Source: Cyclaneusma minus
Taxonomy: Eukaryota > Ascomycota > Leotiomycetes > Marthamycetales > Marthamycetaceae
DNA: 64,000 nt
Assembly: GCA_037179335.1 (NCBI GenBank)
Contig: JAKZHN010000029.1
Span: 310,001 to 374,000 of the forward strand
Direction: 5' to 3'
Part shown: one piece after another, positions 10,364 to 21,621 of the stretch
Position numbering within the stretch: position 1 is the stretch's first letter
Layout: each line of letters begins with the position of its first letter
The notes under the pieces: model-generated
Seen by the model: the letters and a program-made list of their open reading frames with translations, nothing else
Told to the model about the DNA's origin: nothing
Database searches by the model: none
Translations under genes and position numbers: made by a program

Positions 10364-11096
10364 GATGAGACCATGAGAAGCACTTGGGCATTCACCAGAG
10401 GGTTCAACACGGAAAAGAGGAAATGAGATCTGATGGCCCAGCCTGCGATGTGGCGTGAGCCTCCAGGTCTCACGAGAATGTAGGCTATGTAGAAAGCAGC
10501 ATCGATTAGGTAAGCGACGTTTTAGAGCCTCCAGTGCAACAAAAAAGGTCGAGTTGAAAAGGGTGATAGAGTACCTTGGATATGCGAAGTATAAACAAGT
10601 TGATCTGTGGACTGTCTCCATTGACCGAGTTTGCTGGTACAAAATCCCGTGGTAGCGACTTCTCATTCTATCTGGGACCCATGTGTTCGTTCGTAGAAGA
10701 GGTGAAGTACCTACAACCGACCGGCTGCCTGGGCGATTTACTTACAAGAGAATCAGAACATCCAGGGAGGAGAAGGTAAGAAATAATCGGTCCTTATAAA
10801 TCTCTCTCTTCGCCAAAAGTCATAGAAATATCTGGTCTCTCGGATTTTCTCGGCCCGCGGGTTTCTCCGGTGGCCGGGCGAAAGTTGGAGCTTGCGCCTG
10901 CACCGCTATTTTCTTCTCTCGTCGTCCACGCGCGACGAAACAAACCAGCACCACAGCAGAAGGTCCCACGGCGCTGTTGAATCTTTACGAACCCACTGAT
11001 TTTACGAGTGCGCCATGACCCGAGCCATCATTTGGCTTTGAGAGACACGCGCAGCCTCAGCCAGCTCCTCCGGGCAATCAGCCTGCGACCAAGAGC
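10364..11096. other. Divergent intergenic region
   Basis: Upstream sequence shared by the hydrolase (minus) and the RING/RS-rich gene (plus). No coding exon is supported. Confidence 0.45.
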
Positions 11097-14000
11097 ATGG
11101 CCGCCGCGTCGCTCAGCCCAGCTCTGCTGGAACTCGTCGAGTATGTTCCCTTGGTCCATCGCATTGTTGATGGAAGCTGACTTTGTGGACAGTGGATTGA
11201 ACGTCGACGACGTTCCGATCCGATTCCGCTGCGCGAATTGCAGCAAATGCGCCATCAACGCCTTCAAGCTGCCTTGCTGCTCTCAGGTCATCTGTGGAAC
11301 CTGTAAGTGTCGCTGATGCTCCTGCGCCAGTTCAATGCTCATTATCCCAGGCCAAACTACTCTGCCACAGTCGTGCCCAGTGTGTGAACATTCACCCGTG
11401 GCAGCCGAAGACTGCAACCCCGTCAAAAGTCTACGGACGACCATCAGCATCTGGCTCAAGACCAAGTTGAGAGAACGAGATGTCCAGCAAGCCAAAGAAT
11501 CCGCAAATACGCCCCAAGAAGCCCCCGCGGAATCACCCGCGCCATCCGCAACACAAGAACCGACCCCAGCGCCAAAGGTGGATGCGCCAGAAGCGAAGCC
11601 TGAGTCGAATAGCCTGCAAGATGCAGTGACTCCAGCTGAAACCGAAAATGTGCAGACGACCGAGGACGCTCCAAGTGTGAACGATACGCCTCTCGAATCC
11701 GAGAAAGATGTTGCTCAGCCTTCAATAGAGGTAAGTCGTACGAGGCTGATTTTTGTCATTGGATGATGCTCATGCGAAGTAGGCGGTTCCACCAGGCCAA
11801 GAGCAGACCACAGAGGATGTCGAAAAGTCAGCCGACGAAAAGTCTGGTGCTGCTGACGAAGGCAAGGACACATCAGAGACCGCGAATGCCGACACTTCCA
11901 ACGCTTCCGCCAATGGTGGACAGAGCGTCTCGAACCAACCTGGCCTCTCAAACGGTTTGGGTGCAATGCCACCTGGCGGTTTTCCGGCGATGGGCTTCGG
12001 TGCTCCAGGCGACTTCAATCAAATGCAAATGATGAATATGATGGCCATGCAAAACGGAATGGGCCCCGCTGGATTCGGCGCTTTCCCCATGATGGGTACG
12101 TTATCAACTTCCTACCTGACTTAAAATTTCGACTAACCTTTGCTACAGGAATGCCCGGCATGGGGATGGAGTCTATGGGTATGCCGAATATGTTTATGAA
12201 CGGTGGTTACGGTGCACAAGGCATGGGCGTGAATGGCATAAACATGGGAGCAGGTATGGGAAATTTCAATGGCAATATGGGCTCTGGGTTCAATGATGGC
12301 TGGAACGGGCAACAATCATGGAATATCGGCCAAGATAATTTCAATCCAAATGCAGCTGGCATGGGCCCCGGTGACTTTGGAGCAAATAACTCTGGCTATG
12401 CTGCTTCGGGATACAATCAAGGTAATTACGGTCGTGCAAACCAGTTTAATAACTACCAACAGCCAGGTGGTTACGGATACGGACAAGGTTACAGTGGCCG
12501 CGGCAGAGGTCGAGGCCGCGGTGGCTTTAACGCATATCGAGGGAGTCCAGGGTACGGACAACAGACTGGTTTCTCGCAGCAGATGCATGATCACATGTCA
12601 GCTGGACCAAATGAAGCAGGAGGACCCAAGGCACCGAGCACTGGGGCTGTTGACCAGACTGTAACGCCCTCGAATGTCGATGAATTTGGTCGTACTATTC
12701 CACCTGCAGATCAATCGAAGGACTCGGAAGATCAGGTCACTGAGTCTCAGAAAGAGAGTTCGGCAGCAGTTGAGGGAGGATCCAACCTAGCAGCGAACGG
12801 GGCTGGTTCTGATGAGCACGACATGGTGGCTCAACCTTCTGGCGACCAGACAGACGATGGAGCTGCTGCCCCTACGTTCGATACTAATGATACAGCATCG
12901 CATACACCAGTCAATGGCACCACGAACGACGCTGGCTGGTCAGACGCCCCCACGCCCATGGGCCCCCCGAGCATACCGAATCACATTCCCAAGGTTGTTG
13001 ATGTGCCTCTCAACGCGCCGACTGGCCCCAAAGCCATGAGAGAAGGACTACCCAACACTTCATTGCGTAACCTCGGCATATCCATACCAGGACGTACAAG
13101 TTCCCGTATGAATGGCTCCCACTCTGGATCGACATCAGACAGGCATCGTAGCACTAGCCCCGATGGAAACAGAAGCAAGCGTGGAGCTCATTCCAGACCA
13201 CCATCACCCTCTCGATCACGCTCAAGGTCCCGTGATCGACACAGGAGACACCGTCGCCATCGTTCTGAGTCACTATCCGAAGATAGTAAGGAATCCGAGA
13301 GAAGGCGAGAGCGTAGAAGAAGACGCAGAGAGCAGGCCGAGGATGAAGAAGCTCGTGGAGTGCGGGATGGTGAAAAGGGGCGTAATGATGCGGAAGAGAG
13401 GACTAGGTCCACTTCACCCGGCGAGCCCCGTAGCCACCGCAGCAGAACCCACAGAGACAGAGATCGCGAGCGTGACCGAAGCCGGGATCGAAGCAGGGAC
13501 CACAAGTCCTCATCTCACCGCCATCGCTCGCACCGCTCCCGTCGTGACCGCAGCTACAGCCGCGATCGAGATAGGAACCGAGAGCGAGACAGAGAACACC
13601 GTCACCGCCATCGCCATGCCTCAGAAGAGAAAGAGAAAACCGAGACGTCTGGCCTGCCTAGCCCACTGGATAACGCTTCCGCTGCGCCCACTCCTACCAT
13701 CCCAGACCGTCCGCGTGCCATGTCCATTGCCTCTGCGGTGTCGAAGGGAACTGGGATCGAAATCAAGGGTGCGAGTCGTCGCTCTAGTACGCAGAAGCAT
13801 GCCAGCGATAGCCATGGCGGCCACAGTTCCCGTTCTTACGAGCGCAGAGGCGGAGAAGAGAAAGATCGCCACAGCACTCGCCAACGTGAGCGCGAACGGG
13901 AGAGGCCTTCCACGTCATCGAGCTCGCGGGTTCCAATGTCTAAGCCGGTCGTGGATCCCATCCAGGCGGAGAGGGATGCGAGAGACCGGGAGAGGCTGCT

Positions 14001-14190
14001 TAAGGAGACGCAACGCATGGCAGGCCTGGCCAGACTCGTTGGTGCCGGTGGCTCGAGGGCGCGCGGCGTGAAAAGGGGAAGGGACGACGAGGACTGGAAG
14101 AGGTCGTCAAAGAGCAGACGGAAGAGCGAGAGTGAGGAGGCGAGGCTTGAGAGGCTTGAGAGGGAGCGGGAAGGCGACCGCTGGGATTGA
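11097..14190 (+). CDS. RING-type zinc-finger protein with Gly/Met-rich and RS/RD-rich regions
   Basis: Five exons: 11097-11140, 11193-11302, 11351-11730, 11783-12095 and 12149-14190. The introns are 48-53 bp with consensus donors and CTGAC/CTAAC branches; the joined frame gives about 962 residues. Residues 20-65 form a treble-clef RING/U-box-like domain (CANCSKCAIN..KLPCCSQVICGTC..SCPVC) of the type found in the Mpe1/RBBP6 cleavage-polyadenylation factors, but the N-terminal DWNN domain of that family is absent. A Met/Gly/Asn-rich region with RGRGRGRGG follows (about 240-420), then an Arg/Ser- and Arg/Asp-rich stretch (about 620-800) and a basic C-terminus. RS/RD repeats and RGG boxes are typical of nuclear RNA-processing proteins, so a role in mRNA processing or ubiquitylation is inferred. 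Confidence 0.75.
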
Positions 14191-14212
14191 GCGGTGCTTT
14201 CGCTGCCCAGGG

Positions 14213-14452
14213 GGTTGTGGCTGGACGAGGACTTGTCTTGCTATGATGGGAACGACCTCATCTTGCCCTCCATATCACTTGCTTTACCATGACTTTCGCG
14301 TTCACATGAGTGCACTCGGCATGGCCTGAACTCAGGTCTTGAACTTAGTTGTACCATAATTCGCCGGCTTCAAGCGAGCTACCAGCTTGGTCATAGCCAA
14401 GTCTGCATAATACTACAAATTTCCCCCACGTACTCATTTGCCCTGTGAATGA
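14213..14452. repeat. Dispersed direct repeat R, copy 1
   Basis: About 240 bp beginning GGTTGTGGCTGGACGAGG, just after the stop of the RING/RS gene. It is repeated in the same orientation at 17701-17945. Shared landmarks are CTCGGCATGGCC, GAACTTAGTTGTA, TAGCCAAGTCTG and ATACTACAAATTTCCCCCA. Differences are largely transitions, with T/A in copy 2 where copy 1 has C/G. Confidence 0.8.
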
Positions 14453-15076
14453 AATATGTGGTATAGTCGGGAGGGGTATAGGGGATGTCAGGGTATGTAG
14501 GTCCAGGAGAAGGCTGACGTTTTTGGATTCTCTCCGCGAGAGTCACAGAACAGCGTCGTTCGAGGAACAGACAGATCAGCCCTCTCATGATTCCGCCGTG
14601 CATCAGCCTGACTCTGTGCCAAGGACTTTTGAGGCCCCACTGCCTTACCTGACCGCCAGCCTCTGGCCTGTCAGGAGTTACGCAGTGAGCTCAATTATCA
14701 AGAGACTGGCAAGCTATTGACCTGCCTGACCCTCAGATTCCCTCGGGTTTCTCCTATTCAAAGGAGAGCTCTAATTTCTGCTGGATTTTAAACCTAGTGG
14801 CTAGGATAAGCTTTTTTTTTAAAAAAAAACAGTCAATAAATAGCAAAAACCCCGCAGCAAGCTCTCCACTTGCGCAGTTTTTAATTAAAGTTCGAATAAT
14901 AATTCACTCAAGCCCATCTATTGCTTTAAATCAGGCTATAATTCACTTACTTTTAATTAGAATTCCGGTCCGGAACGTAATTCACCCCACTACTTAAAAA
15001 ACTCCAATTTCCACTCCAAATCTTTTCCACTTTTTAAATATTTATCTATAATGGCCTGCGTTCTACTCTTTTACAA
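14453..15076. other. AT-rich intergenic block, left side
   Basis: Base composition becomes markedly AT-rich after about 14780, with a T/A homopolymer junction near 14811-14829 and many TTTAAA/TTAATT words. No supported gene. The composition fits an old repeat altered by repeat-induced point mutation, but that is inference. Confidence 0.5.
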
Positions 15077-15084
15077 TTTAGTTA

Positions 15085-15796
15085 GGGGCTGGCTAAATCG
15101 CTTCTAGGATTTTGGAATCGCGGAAAAAAAATTCCGGATTGGGATTAGTAATAACTTTAATTCTTATTTTGAACGCTAGTCAAACCTTAAATGTTTTATT
15201 GCACGTCGGAGCTCCAAAAACCAGTTTTTTTCATAATTTTCTTATGTCGACGTGCAACAAAACTAACCCCCAATTGCCAGTTTGCCAAGAAATCATCCAA
15301 CGGTGTCAAAAGGACATGGATAACTTGACCCCACAAACAGCTATTCAAACAGTTGAAAGTGCTATAAGTAGAGGGAACTTTTCTCTATCTTTTGAACTAG
15401 AAATTATTATTATGGCTGTTTGTGGGATCAAGTTATTCATGTCCTTCTGACTTTGACGGATGATTTTAGTTATAATGGGAATTTAAGGGTATGGGGATAA
15501 TAGCTTTGTATAATAGCTTAGAATTAGTTATTTTAGTTCAGAAAGATTATTATTTGAGTGATATATGCATGGGTATTGTCATTTGTGGCTTGGGGCCTCG
15601 GCTAAGTCTCGGCGTTCAAATTCCAAGTTTTATTGCACGTCGGACTTTTGAAAAAAACAGTTTTTGGGGCTCCGACGTGCAATAAAACATTTAAGGTTTG
15701 GCTAGCGCCAAAGATAAGAATTAAGGTTATCACTAATCCCAATACGGGAATTTTTTTCCGCGATTTTAAAATCCCAGGAGCGATTTAGCCAACCCC
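15085..15796. mobile_element. hAT-like MITE with ~160 bp terminal inverted repeats and nested hairpins
   Basis: A 712 bp element flanked by a perfect 8-bp direct repeat TTTAGTTA (15077-15084 and 15797-15804), the target-site duplication length of hAT transposons. The left end is GGGGCTGGCTAAATCG and the right end CGATTTAGCCAACCCC, one mismatch apart. The inverted similarity continues for about 160 bp, to beyond TTTTATTGCACGTCGGAG. Inside each terminal repeat a second inverted pair (GCACGTCG / CGACGTGC) forms a smaller hairpin. The centre has a third pair (CCCACAAACAGC / GCTGTTTGTGGG). The central open frame at 15112-15450 is AT-driven and shows no transposase motif. Confidence 0.85.
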
Positions 15797-15804
15797 TTTA
15801 GTTA

Positions 15805-16459
15805 TTCCAAGCTCAATCCAGCCCACTATACTCTAACCTCTTTTTTCCTCCATTTCAAACTCCGACCCATTTTCCTTCATACTTACATGCTCACCTGCGC
15901 ACCAACCTACTCAATCCTCCGACCTCACTCTTCACTCCCTCGAGCTTCGACCCAAATCCTCCACAATACGAAATACCTCCCCTCCTCCGATCCCAAAATC
16001 CGCAACACACCCTTTTACCTGCGCAATTCTCCCAGCTATCGAGCAAATGTTATTTGAAATTGCTTTTTTTAGCGCAAAACCTTTTGCACAAAAGCGACAC
16101 TCTGCAGCTAATGTCTCCATCTCTTCTACACAATCACACAATTTCAAGCCAACCCCGCCCGTGGCCCCAAATAAAAACCACTCCCTCCGTGGCCCGAAGA
16201 AAAACCTCCTCTCCTCCTACCACAATTACACTAGGTATCTCACAGCTTCAAAAGCTGCAACTTCTGGAATCCAAAACTTGCAAGCGTCAGCTACAGCCTC
16301 AGCTGCAGCTCTTGCCACAGCACATCCCGCAACTGCATCTCATTTATCGGGTGATTACTGCTCGACAGTCGAAAGGTATATTGGATATCCTGTCCCTCCG
16401 GTGCGATTGCCATGCTAACAAGCTCAAAGGCGATTTTCGCGAACAACAAATTGCCAACA
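15805..16459. other. Region upstream of the 16.5 kb gene
   Basis: C/T-rich from about 15830 to 16250, consistent with a promoter and leader. Overlapping open frames from 16047 and 16054 have no splice-supported connection to the gene that follows, although a 5' exon cannot be excluded. Confidence 0.4.
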
Positions 16460-17610
16460 ATGGCTCCCAAACGACAGCATGCCGCCGTAACTGTGGCAAA
16501 GGACTATGCGGAGCCCAGTGGGTTCTCGTACCTCGCCGCGGCCAATTTCTTCAAAGTTGACAAGGACGAGCTCCAAGTCTGGGTAGTCGGACGCATGGCA
16601 CGCCACATGGACATTTGGGGAGAGACCAAGAAAGAGCTCATTCTGTCGAAGTGGCCAGTGGCTAAGGCTGCCCTTCACAACAAATATGGTACGTTTGGCG
16701 CGCGATTATCAAGATCAAGCTAATACCATGTATAGACACGTTGTTGTCGGGCACATCCTTGCCCTACGATGATGCCCTCAAGACGGCCTATGCGATCGCC
16801 CGACTGCATCACTTTGTGATGCATCCTCCCAAAGAGGAGGATGAATTCTCCATTGACATGGGAGAAGACGAAGAGGAGCAGTGGTTCAGGTGCTCGTGGT
16901 TCCTGAAGTTATTGGTGAAGGAATCCGACAGGTCAATCGCCTCAGGCGTACATACCGCGGAAGCCAGATTGGAGTCTGCCCGAAAGAAGGCCTCAACCGC
17001 GAAGTCCTCTGCCCGAAAGACGACATCAACCGAAAGCTCTACCCTTCCTGCTCCCCAGGTTGTCCCAGATGGGGCAGACCACGTCATCCGGATCACCGAC
17101 TCACCCGAATCGGACGTAGAGTTCGAAGGATTCCATTACTCCCGCGGTGAACTGGCGACATTCAAGGCACTCTGGTACTGGATTCAGGAGACGACCTGTC
17201 CCCGTGACTTTGCTTGCAACACCACCAAAATCACAGAAGAGCGCTCTGATGGGGGTCCCGTGGTCGGGATTGACTCTGATAGATCCTGGGAAGCAGCATG
17301 CGCATGTCCTCGCGACCTCGTGAATCCTTGCCCTCATTTCCCGGCAGGCCTGAAGAAGAACGCACGCGAAGCAGTGTCACTCCTGCTCGACGAAGACAGG
17401 ATGGTCCCTATGGACGCACCTAGCCTTGGTAGTGGCAAGGACAGAAGAGTCGCGCCTAGACCCTTCCCCCACAACCCGTTCCTCCTCATTCACCCCCTGA
17501 ATGCCAACTACCGAAGGATTCTGTCTACGAAGGCCTTCTCTTATTACGTCAAATCTCATTTTGAGAAGAAGGGTGGGGACACTCAAATGGGGGCTGCGAG
17601 GGTCCGATAG
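16460..17610 (+). CDS. Hypothetical protein in an AT-rich repeat block
   Basis: Two exons, 16460-16688 and 16736-17610, around a 47 bp intron (GTACGT donor, GCTAAT branch, TATAG acceptor). The joined frame reads HNKYDTLLSGTSLPYDDALK and gives about 367 residues. The start is an ATG in strong context (CAACAATGGCT). The N-terminal 100 residues look folded (ANFFKVDKDELQVWVVG). Residues about 170-200 are Lys/Ala/Ser-rich. The C-terminal part has a spaced Cys set (TTCPRDFACNT, ACACPRDLVNPCPHF). I do not recognise the family. Its position between two direct repeats and next to a MITE suggests an accessory or mobile-associated gene. Confidence 0.55.
16689..16735 (+). other. Intron of the 16.5 kb gene
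   Basis: 47 bp, GTACGT donor, CTAAT branch sequence and TAG acceptor. It joins two open frames in phase 1. Confidence 0.7.
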
Positions 17611-17700
17611 ATCCTCGAGCAAATATGCTTGAGCCGTCGCGTATCGTCCAGATACATCAACTTGGACGGCAACACTCAAAAGATCAAGACGGATATGCCG

Positions 17701-17945
17701 TGGTTTGTGGCCAGATGAGGATATGTCTTAGTATGTTCGCAGCGACCTCCTCTGACCCCCTATATTACTTACTTTACGATGGATTTCGCATTTACAAAAG
17801 TGCGCTCGGCATGGCCGTGAACTTAGTTGTATTATAATCCGCCGGCCTTCAGGCAAGCTACCAACTTGGTTATAGCCAAGTCTGTATAATACTACAAATT
17901 TCCCCCATATACTCATTTGTACTCATTTGCCTTGTGAGATGAAAT
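17701..17945. repeat. Dispersed direct repeat R, copy 2
   Basis: Same orientation as copy 1 at 14213-14452. Compared with copy 1, several CA steps read TA and several G read A (for example GTCATAG becomes GTTATAG, TCTGCATAA becomes TCTGTATAA, CCAGC becomes CCAAC). This direction of change is that of fungal repeat-induced point mutation. The two copies bracket 3.2 kb containing the hAT-like MITE and the 16.5 kb gene. Confidence 0.8.
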
Positions 17946-18001
17946 AGTGTCACGTGCACAGATATTCGGCCTGTAGTCAATTGTGTAACAAACTTACGCA
18001 T

Positions 18002-18203
18002 CAGCTTCGGAAAAAAGTCTGAATACGGTCTACAATTTTCGAATAATTGTAACTATTCCGAATAATTTGGAATATCCCAGATTACTCGGAATATTCCAAA
18101 GCACCTGGCATATTCCTAATCACTGGAAATATTTCCGGTTATTTGGAATATTCGCAATTATTCGGAGACTGTAGGCCGTATTCAGACTTCTTTCCACCCA
18201 CTG
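18002..18203. mobile_element. MITE-like inverted-repeat element, family A copy 2
   Basis: About 202 bp in the same orientation as copy 1. The left terminus is degraded (CAGCTTCGGAAAAAAGTCT) and the right terminus intact (TTTCCACCCACTG followed by TA). The interior again consists of GGAATATTCC-type units. It is followed by a short palindromic GTACATGTAGTACATGTAC at about 18203-18221. Confidence 0.7.
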
Positions 18204-18530
18204 TACATGTAGTACATGTACTCAGGTCGTCTGGGAATGACAACTTGAAATCCATCCATACACCCGTCACTATTGTTTGGATGGCAGCCTCGAACTCCAG
18301 CCGCTGTCGTCATGCCTACCCTACCTTCCCGCTGCTACCTTAAACACGGCAGGGGTCTTGACCGGTCTTCTTGAAACACCATGTTAACATGGACGTATCC
18401 TACCACTTATAAAGTCACACCAACATCTCCAGCGGCACAGCAGCTCGTCAAACACTCAACAGCCCACAGCCCCCGCATCTAAACTTTCCGGGACTTTTGC
18501 AGCGCTGTGCGGGAGCGGCTCGAATGCACG
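18204..18530. other. Upstream region of small membrane protein gene
   Basis: Probable promoter and leader. No supported coding exon. Confidence 0.4.
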
Positions 18531-19040
18531 ATGGCGTCGTCACTGTCAGCCAGTCCGACTCCCGCTAAAGCGATGCCGTCGTCTGTGCCGAAGGTGCGTT
18601 GCTATTTGCTGCATCTATTACTCCGTTTCTGACATGCCGGCCTTTTAGCAACCATGGTACCTGAACTGGCAAGGCTGGAAGAGAGCCAGCGTCACCATCA
18701 CCATCCTGCTCTCCATCATTAGTCTAGTGCTTTCCGCCATCGCCAGTCTGACTACCACGAGCAAGGAGAATCTGCGAGGTATGTTGGTACTCGTTGAGCC
18801 GTTTGCGCAACTTTGCAACTTTTGCATAGAGCTTGGCTAACCATGTGTGTGTCATTGGCAGCTTTGACGGTGACGGGCTTGGTCGTGAATGCGATTTCGA
18901 TAGCACTCTCGGCTCTGACGAGTTTGGATTGGCGTACGGAGGTCGAGAGGAATGTGTCGTTTGCGAGGAAGATGCAGAATGTGGTGCACTTTCATGACGA
19001 CGAGGGGAAAATTGTGGTGCAGAGTGATAAGCTGGAATAG
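18531..19040 (+). CDS. Small membrane protein with two predicted transmembrane segments
   Basis: Three exons, 18531-18593, 18649-18778 and 18862-19040, with introns of 55 and 83 bp (GTGCGT/TTTTAG and GTATGT/GGCAG). The joined frame codes for 123 residues. After a Ser/Pro-rich N-terminus comes WYLNWQGWKRASVT, then a hydrophobic segment (about 33-54) and a second one (about 67-88). A soluble, slightly acidic C-terminus ends HFHDDEGKIVVQSDKLE. No family is recognised. The coherent hydrophobicity across both splice junctions supports a real gene. Confidence 0.65.
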
Positions 19041-19382
19041 AGGGGAGACACTATGGACCTGGAAAGTGGACGGAAATGCTGTTGGTCTGCGAACTGTGAA
19101 GGCGTTTGGGGGAAATACAAAGAGATATGGGATACCCTTGGGTTTTGATGTCTTATACATTGGTCAAGCAAGGAGACTAGGCCGGGACGAGGATCAAATT
19201 GTTCAAAAGATTGGTGTTCTGCCTGGAGTATATTTCATATCGGATTCTCTGGTCGGTGTTGATCTCGGTGACGGGTCCGGCTCGGACCGAAGCTCTGGCC
19301 AAGTCCAAATTCCATGCCGACAACTTTTCTGCATGTTCGACCTCTCCACGCGTGACGCACACGGAACATCCACGCCGTCGCC
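19041..19382. other. Intergenic region before MRH4
   Basis: Contains the 3' flank of the small membrane protein gene and the promoter of the helicase gene. Overlapping open frames on both strands here are not supported by splice signals or motifs. Confidence 0.4.
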
Positions 19383-21269
19383 ATGATCAGAGCAAGCGGC
19401 TCGAAATGCCTGCTGTGCACCTTCAGGGAGGGACTACGATGGCCTGCACAATCGAGCCTGCAGCAAGTCCCGCGGCGTGCTGCTTCACAACTGCAGAGAC
19501 GTGCGCCAGCTCGAATGACTCTATCCCCACGAGTCGCCCAGTCGAATTCTAGGACTACACCGAGCGGGAAGCCTGCGCGGAGAAAGCAGGATGGTCCTTT
19601 CGGAGGGATGAATCTGCGGGCCGCAAATATTCGAGGTGTGCCCGAACGACCGTCTGCCGCGCAATTGCGACGAACAGCTGGAAAAACTGCTCGAGTGGAG
19701 GCGAAAGAGAAGGCAAAGACCGAGGATGGATTTCATGCCCTGAAAATGCAGAGGTCATTGGCTGCAATATCATATAGCCAGCGTACGCAGATAAAATCGA
19801 GAATCGCCCAGTTCGAGTCCTTCGAAGACTTCCCTCTTCTGCCCATCATCCAGGAAGCTATTCCTACTCAGGCACTTGGAGGCCTTGAGACCATCACACC
19901 CACTCCTATACAGCGACTAGCACTACCGGCATTGCTGGGCCAAGACACGCGGAAGGGTAGGAGTAGAAGAAGTGCGGTGGAAAAGCCAGAGAGGGAAGAA
20001 TTTCTGTTGGCGGCAGAGACTGGCTCCGGCAAGACGTTGGCATATGTGCTGCCAATGATTGACGCCGTCAAGCGTGCTGAGGCCGAGGACGGAGAAATTG
20101 CGGCACACGAAAAAGCTATACAGGAGCAGAAGCTCAGGGAGAACGATCTCAGTCTGCCTTCACCACCTCTGTCAGGTCAACCACATCCCACCACTGGCCG
20201 GCCACGAGCCGTTATCCTTCTACCGACGTCCGAGCTGGTTTCCCAGGTTGGCAGTCTCGTCAAGTCTCTATCACACAAAGTCAAATTCCGCTCGGCGTTC
20301 GTTTCCTCGGCTTTCAGTGGAAAGGTAATTCGGAATCGATTATTCTCTCCGGGAGGCATCGACATCTTGGTTTCTACGCCGCACTTGCTGTCCTCTATCG
20401 CAGATTCCGATCCTTACATTCTATCAAGAGTGACACATCTGGTTGTCGACGAGGCCGACTCTCTGTTTGATAGAGGCTTTGCCCCTCTTACTACTGCCAT
20501 TCTGGACCGTACGGCACCGTCCCTCAAGCAGCTCACTCTGTGCTCTGCCACAATTCCTCGCAGTCTGGACTCTTACATCCGAAAACGATTCCCTGATATT
20601 CACCGCCTGACAACGCCCAATCTACATGCTATTCCAAGACGCGTGCAACTCGGTGTCGTCGATGTTGAGAAGCCTCCGTACCAGGGCAACAAGGATCTGG
20701 CTTGCGCTGATACTATTTGGAGTATCGGCAAAGCGGCCGCTGAACATCAAGGACCTGACAGAGACAAGATGGACGTGAAGCGGATGCTAGTGTTTGTGAA
20801 CGAGCGCGAGAAGGCGCAAGAAGTGGCCGACTACCTCAAAACGAAAGGTATCGACGCTGTGGCATTGAGCCGAGATACCCCTGAGCATCGACAGGCTGAG
20901 ATACTGGCGACCTTCACCATGGCGGAGCCCCTTATGGTGCCAGCCACTCCTCATCCGGGAACGCTGTCCGAAAACCAGCCAAACTACGTGCCTCTAGGCA
21001 AGGCAACGCCACCCCCGAAACGGTCATTGCCGAACACCAAGGTGTTGGTGACGACGGATCTGGGGTCGCGAGGTATCGACACCCTGGCTGTTCGACATGT
21101 CATCTTGTACGATGTCCCTCACACTACGATTGATTTCATTCATCGATTGGGTCGCACGGGCCGTATGGGAAGGAGAGGCAGGGGCATTGTGCTTGTCGGT
21201 AAGGGCGACCGCAGAGATGTGGTGCGGGAGGTCAAGGAGGGTATGCATAAGGGGCAGGCGTTGATCTAA
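19383..21269 (+). CDS. MRH4: Mitochondrial DEAD-box RNA helicase Mrh4
   Basis: Single-exon 628-residue protein. In yeast Mrh4 acts in late assembly of the mitochondrial large ribosomal subunit. The N-terminus is basic with Ser/Arg and no acidic residues for long stretches (MIRASGSKCLLCTFREGLRW), a mitochondrial presequence. Helicase motifs are in order: a Q-motif-like TPTPIQRLALPALL (about 170-185), AETGSGKT (about 212-219), PTSELVSQ, STPHLLSS, DEAD (about 356), SAT (about 388), VFVNEREKAQEV, TTDLGSRGID and HRLGRTGRMGRRG (about 583-595). The ATP- and RNA-contact residues of each motif are present. Length and motif spacing fit fungal Mrh4. Confidence 0.88.
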   Translation: MIRASGSKCLLCTFREGLRWPAQSSLQQVPRRAASQLQRRAPARMTLSPRVAQSNSRTTPSGKPARRKQDGPFGGMNLRAANIRGVPERPSAAQLRRTAGKTARVEAKEKAKTEDGFHALKMQRSLAAISYSQRTQIKSRIAQFESFEDFPLLPIIQEAIPTQALGGLETITPTPIQRLALPALLGQDTRKGRSRRSAVEKPEREEFLLAAETGSGKTLAYVLPMIDAVKRAEAEDGEIAAHEKAIQEQKLRENDLSLPSPPLSGQPHPTTGRPRAVILLPTSELVSQVGSLVKSLSHKVKFRSAFVSSAFSGKVIRNRLFSPGGIDILVSTPHLLSSIADSDPYILSRVTHLVVDEADSLFDRGFAPLTTAILDRTAPSLKQLTLCSATIPRSLDSYIRKRFPDIHRLTTPNLHAIPRRVQLGVVDVEKPPYQGNKDLACADTIWSIGKAAAEHQGPDRDKMDVKRMLVFVNEREKAQEVADYLKTKGIDAVALSRDTPEHRQAEILATFTMAEPLMVPATPHPGTLSENQPNYVPLGKATPPPKRSLPNTKVLVTTDLGSRGIDTLAVRHVILYDVPHTTIDFIHRLGRTGRMGRRGRGIVLVGKGDRRDVVREVKEGMHKGQALI

Positions 21270-21621
21270 ATAGTTTATGAACCCGTAGGTATATTGCATG
21301 GGCTGGCGGCTGTCTGGTGGCTATGAAAGTCCACAGCGAGGACTCGATACGAAAATCATCATGTAGAATAAATGTACAATTAATAGTGATCCAATAAGGT
21401 TGTCATTACCTAGGCTTTTTAGAGCTGTGAGTGGTCCGTGCTTCTGCTAAAAGACACCGAAACATCCATCGACAAACGAAGCTTGACGCGACGCGACCCC
21501 ACCGAACCCGACAGCCCCGACCTTCGACGCCCTCACACACTGCTGCGACTCGCGTTATGCCGTGACTCTGATATTGCCTAAATCCACACTACCGCCCATT
21601 TCCTGAAAGCCCATTGTCGCA
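21270..21621. other. Short intergenic region
   Basis: 3' flank of MRH4 and promoter of the next plus-strand gene. Nothing else is seen. Confidence 0.4.

Noticed and set aside
13188..13884. Antisense frames in the RS/RD-rich exon
   Set aside because: Arg/Ser codon repeats create open complementary frames; the sense frame carries the domain structure.
15112..15450. Open frame inside the hAT-like MITE as a transposase
   Set aside because: Only 112 codons, AT-driven composition, and it starts inside the terminal inverted repeat. No hATC-type motif.
14213..17945. LTR retrotransposon interpretation of the two direct repeats
   Set aside because: The repeats lack TG...CA ends, no primer-binding site or polypurine tract is visible, and the enclosed gene has no reverse transcriptase, integrase or protease motifs.
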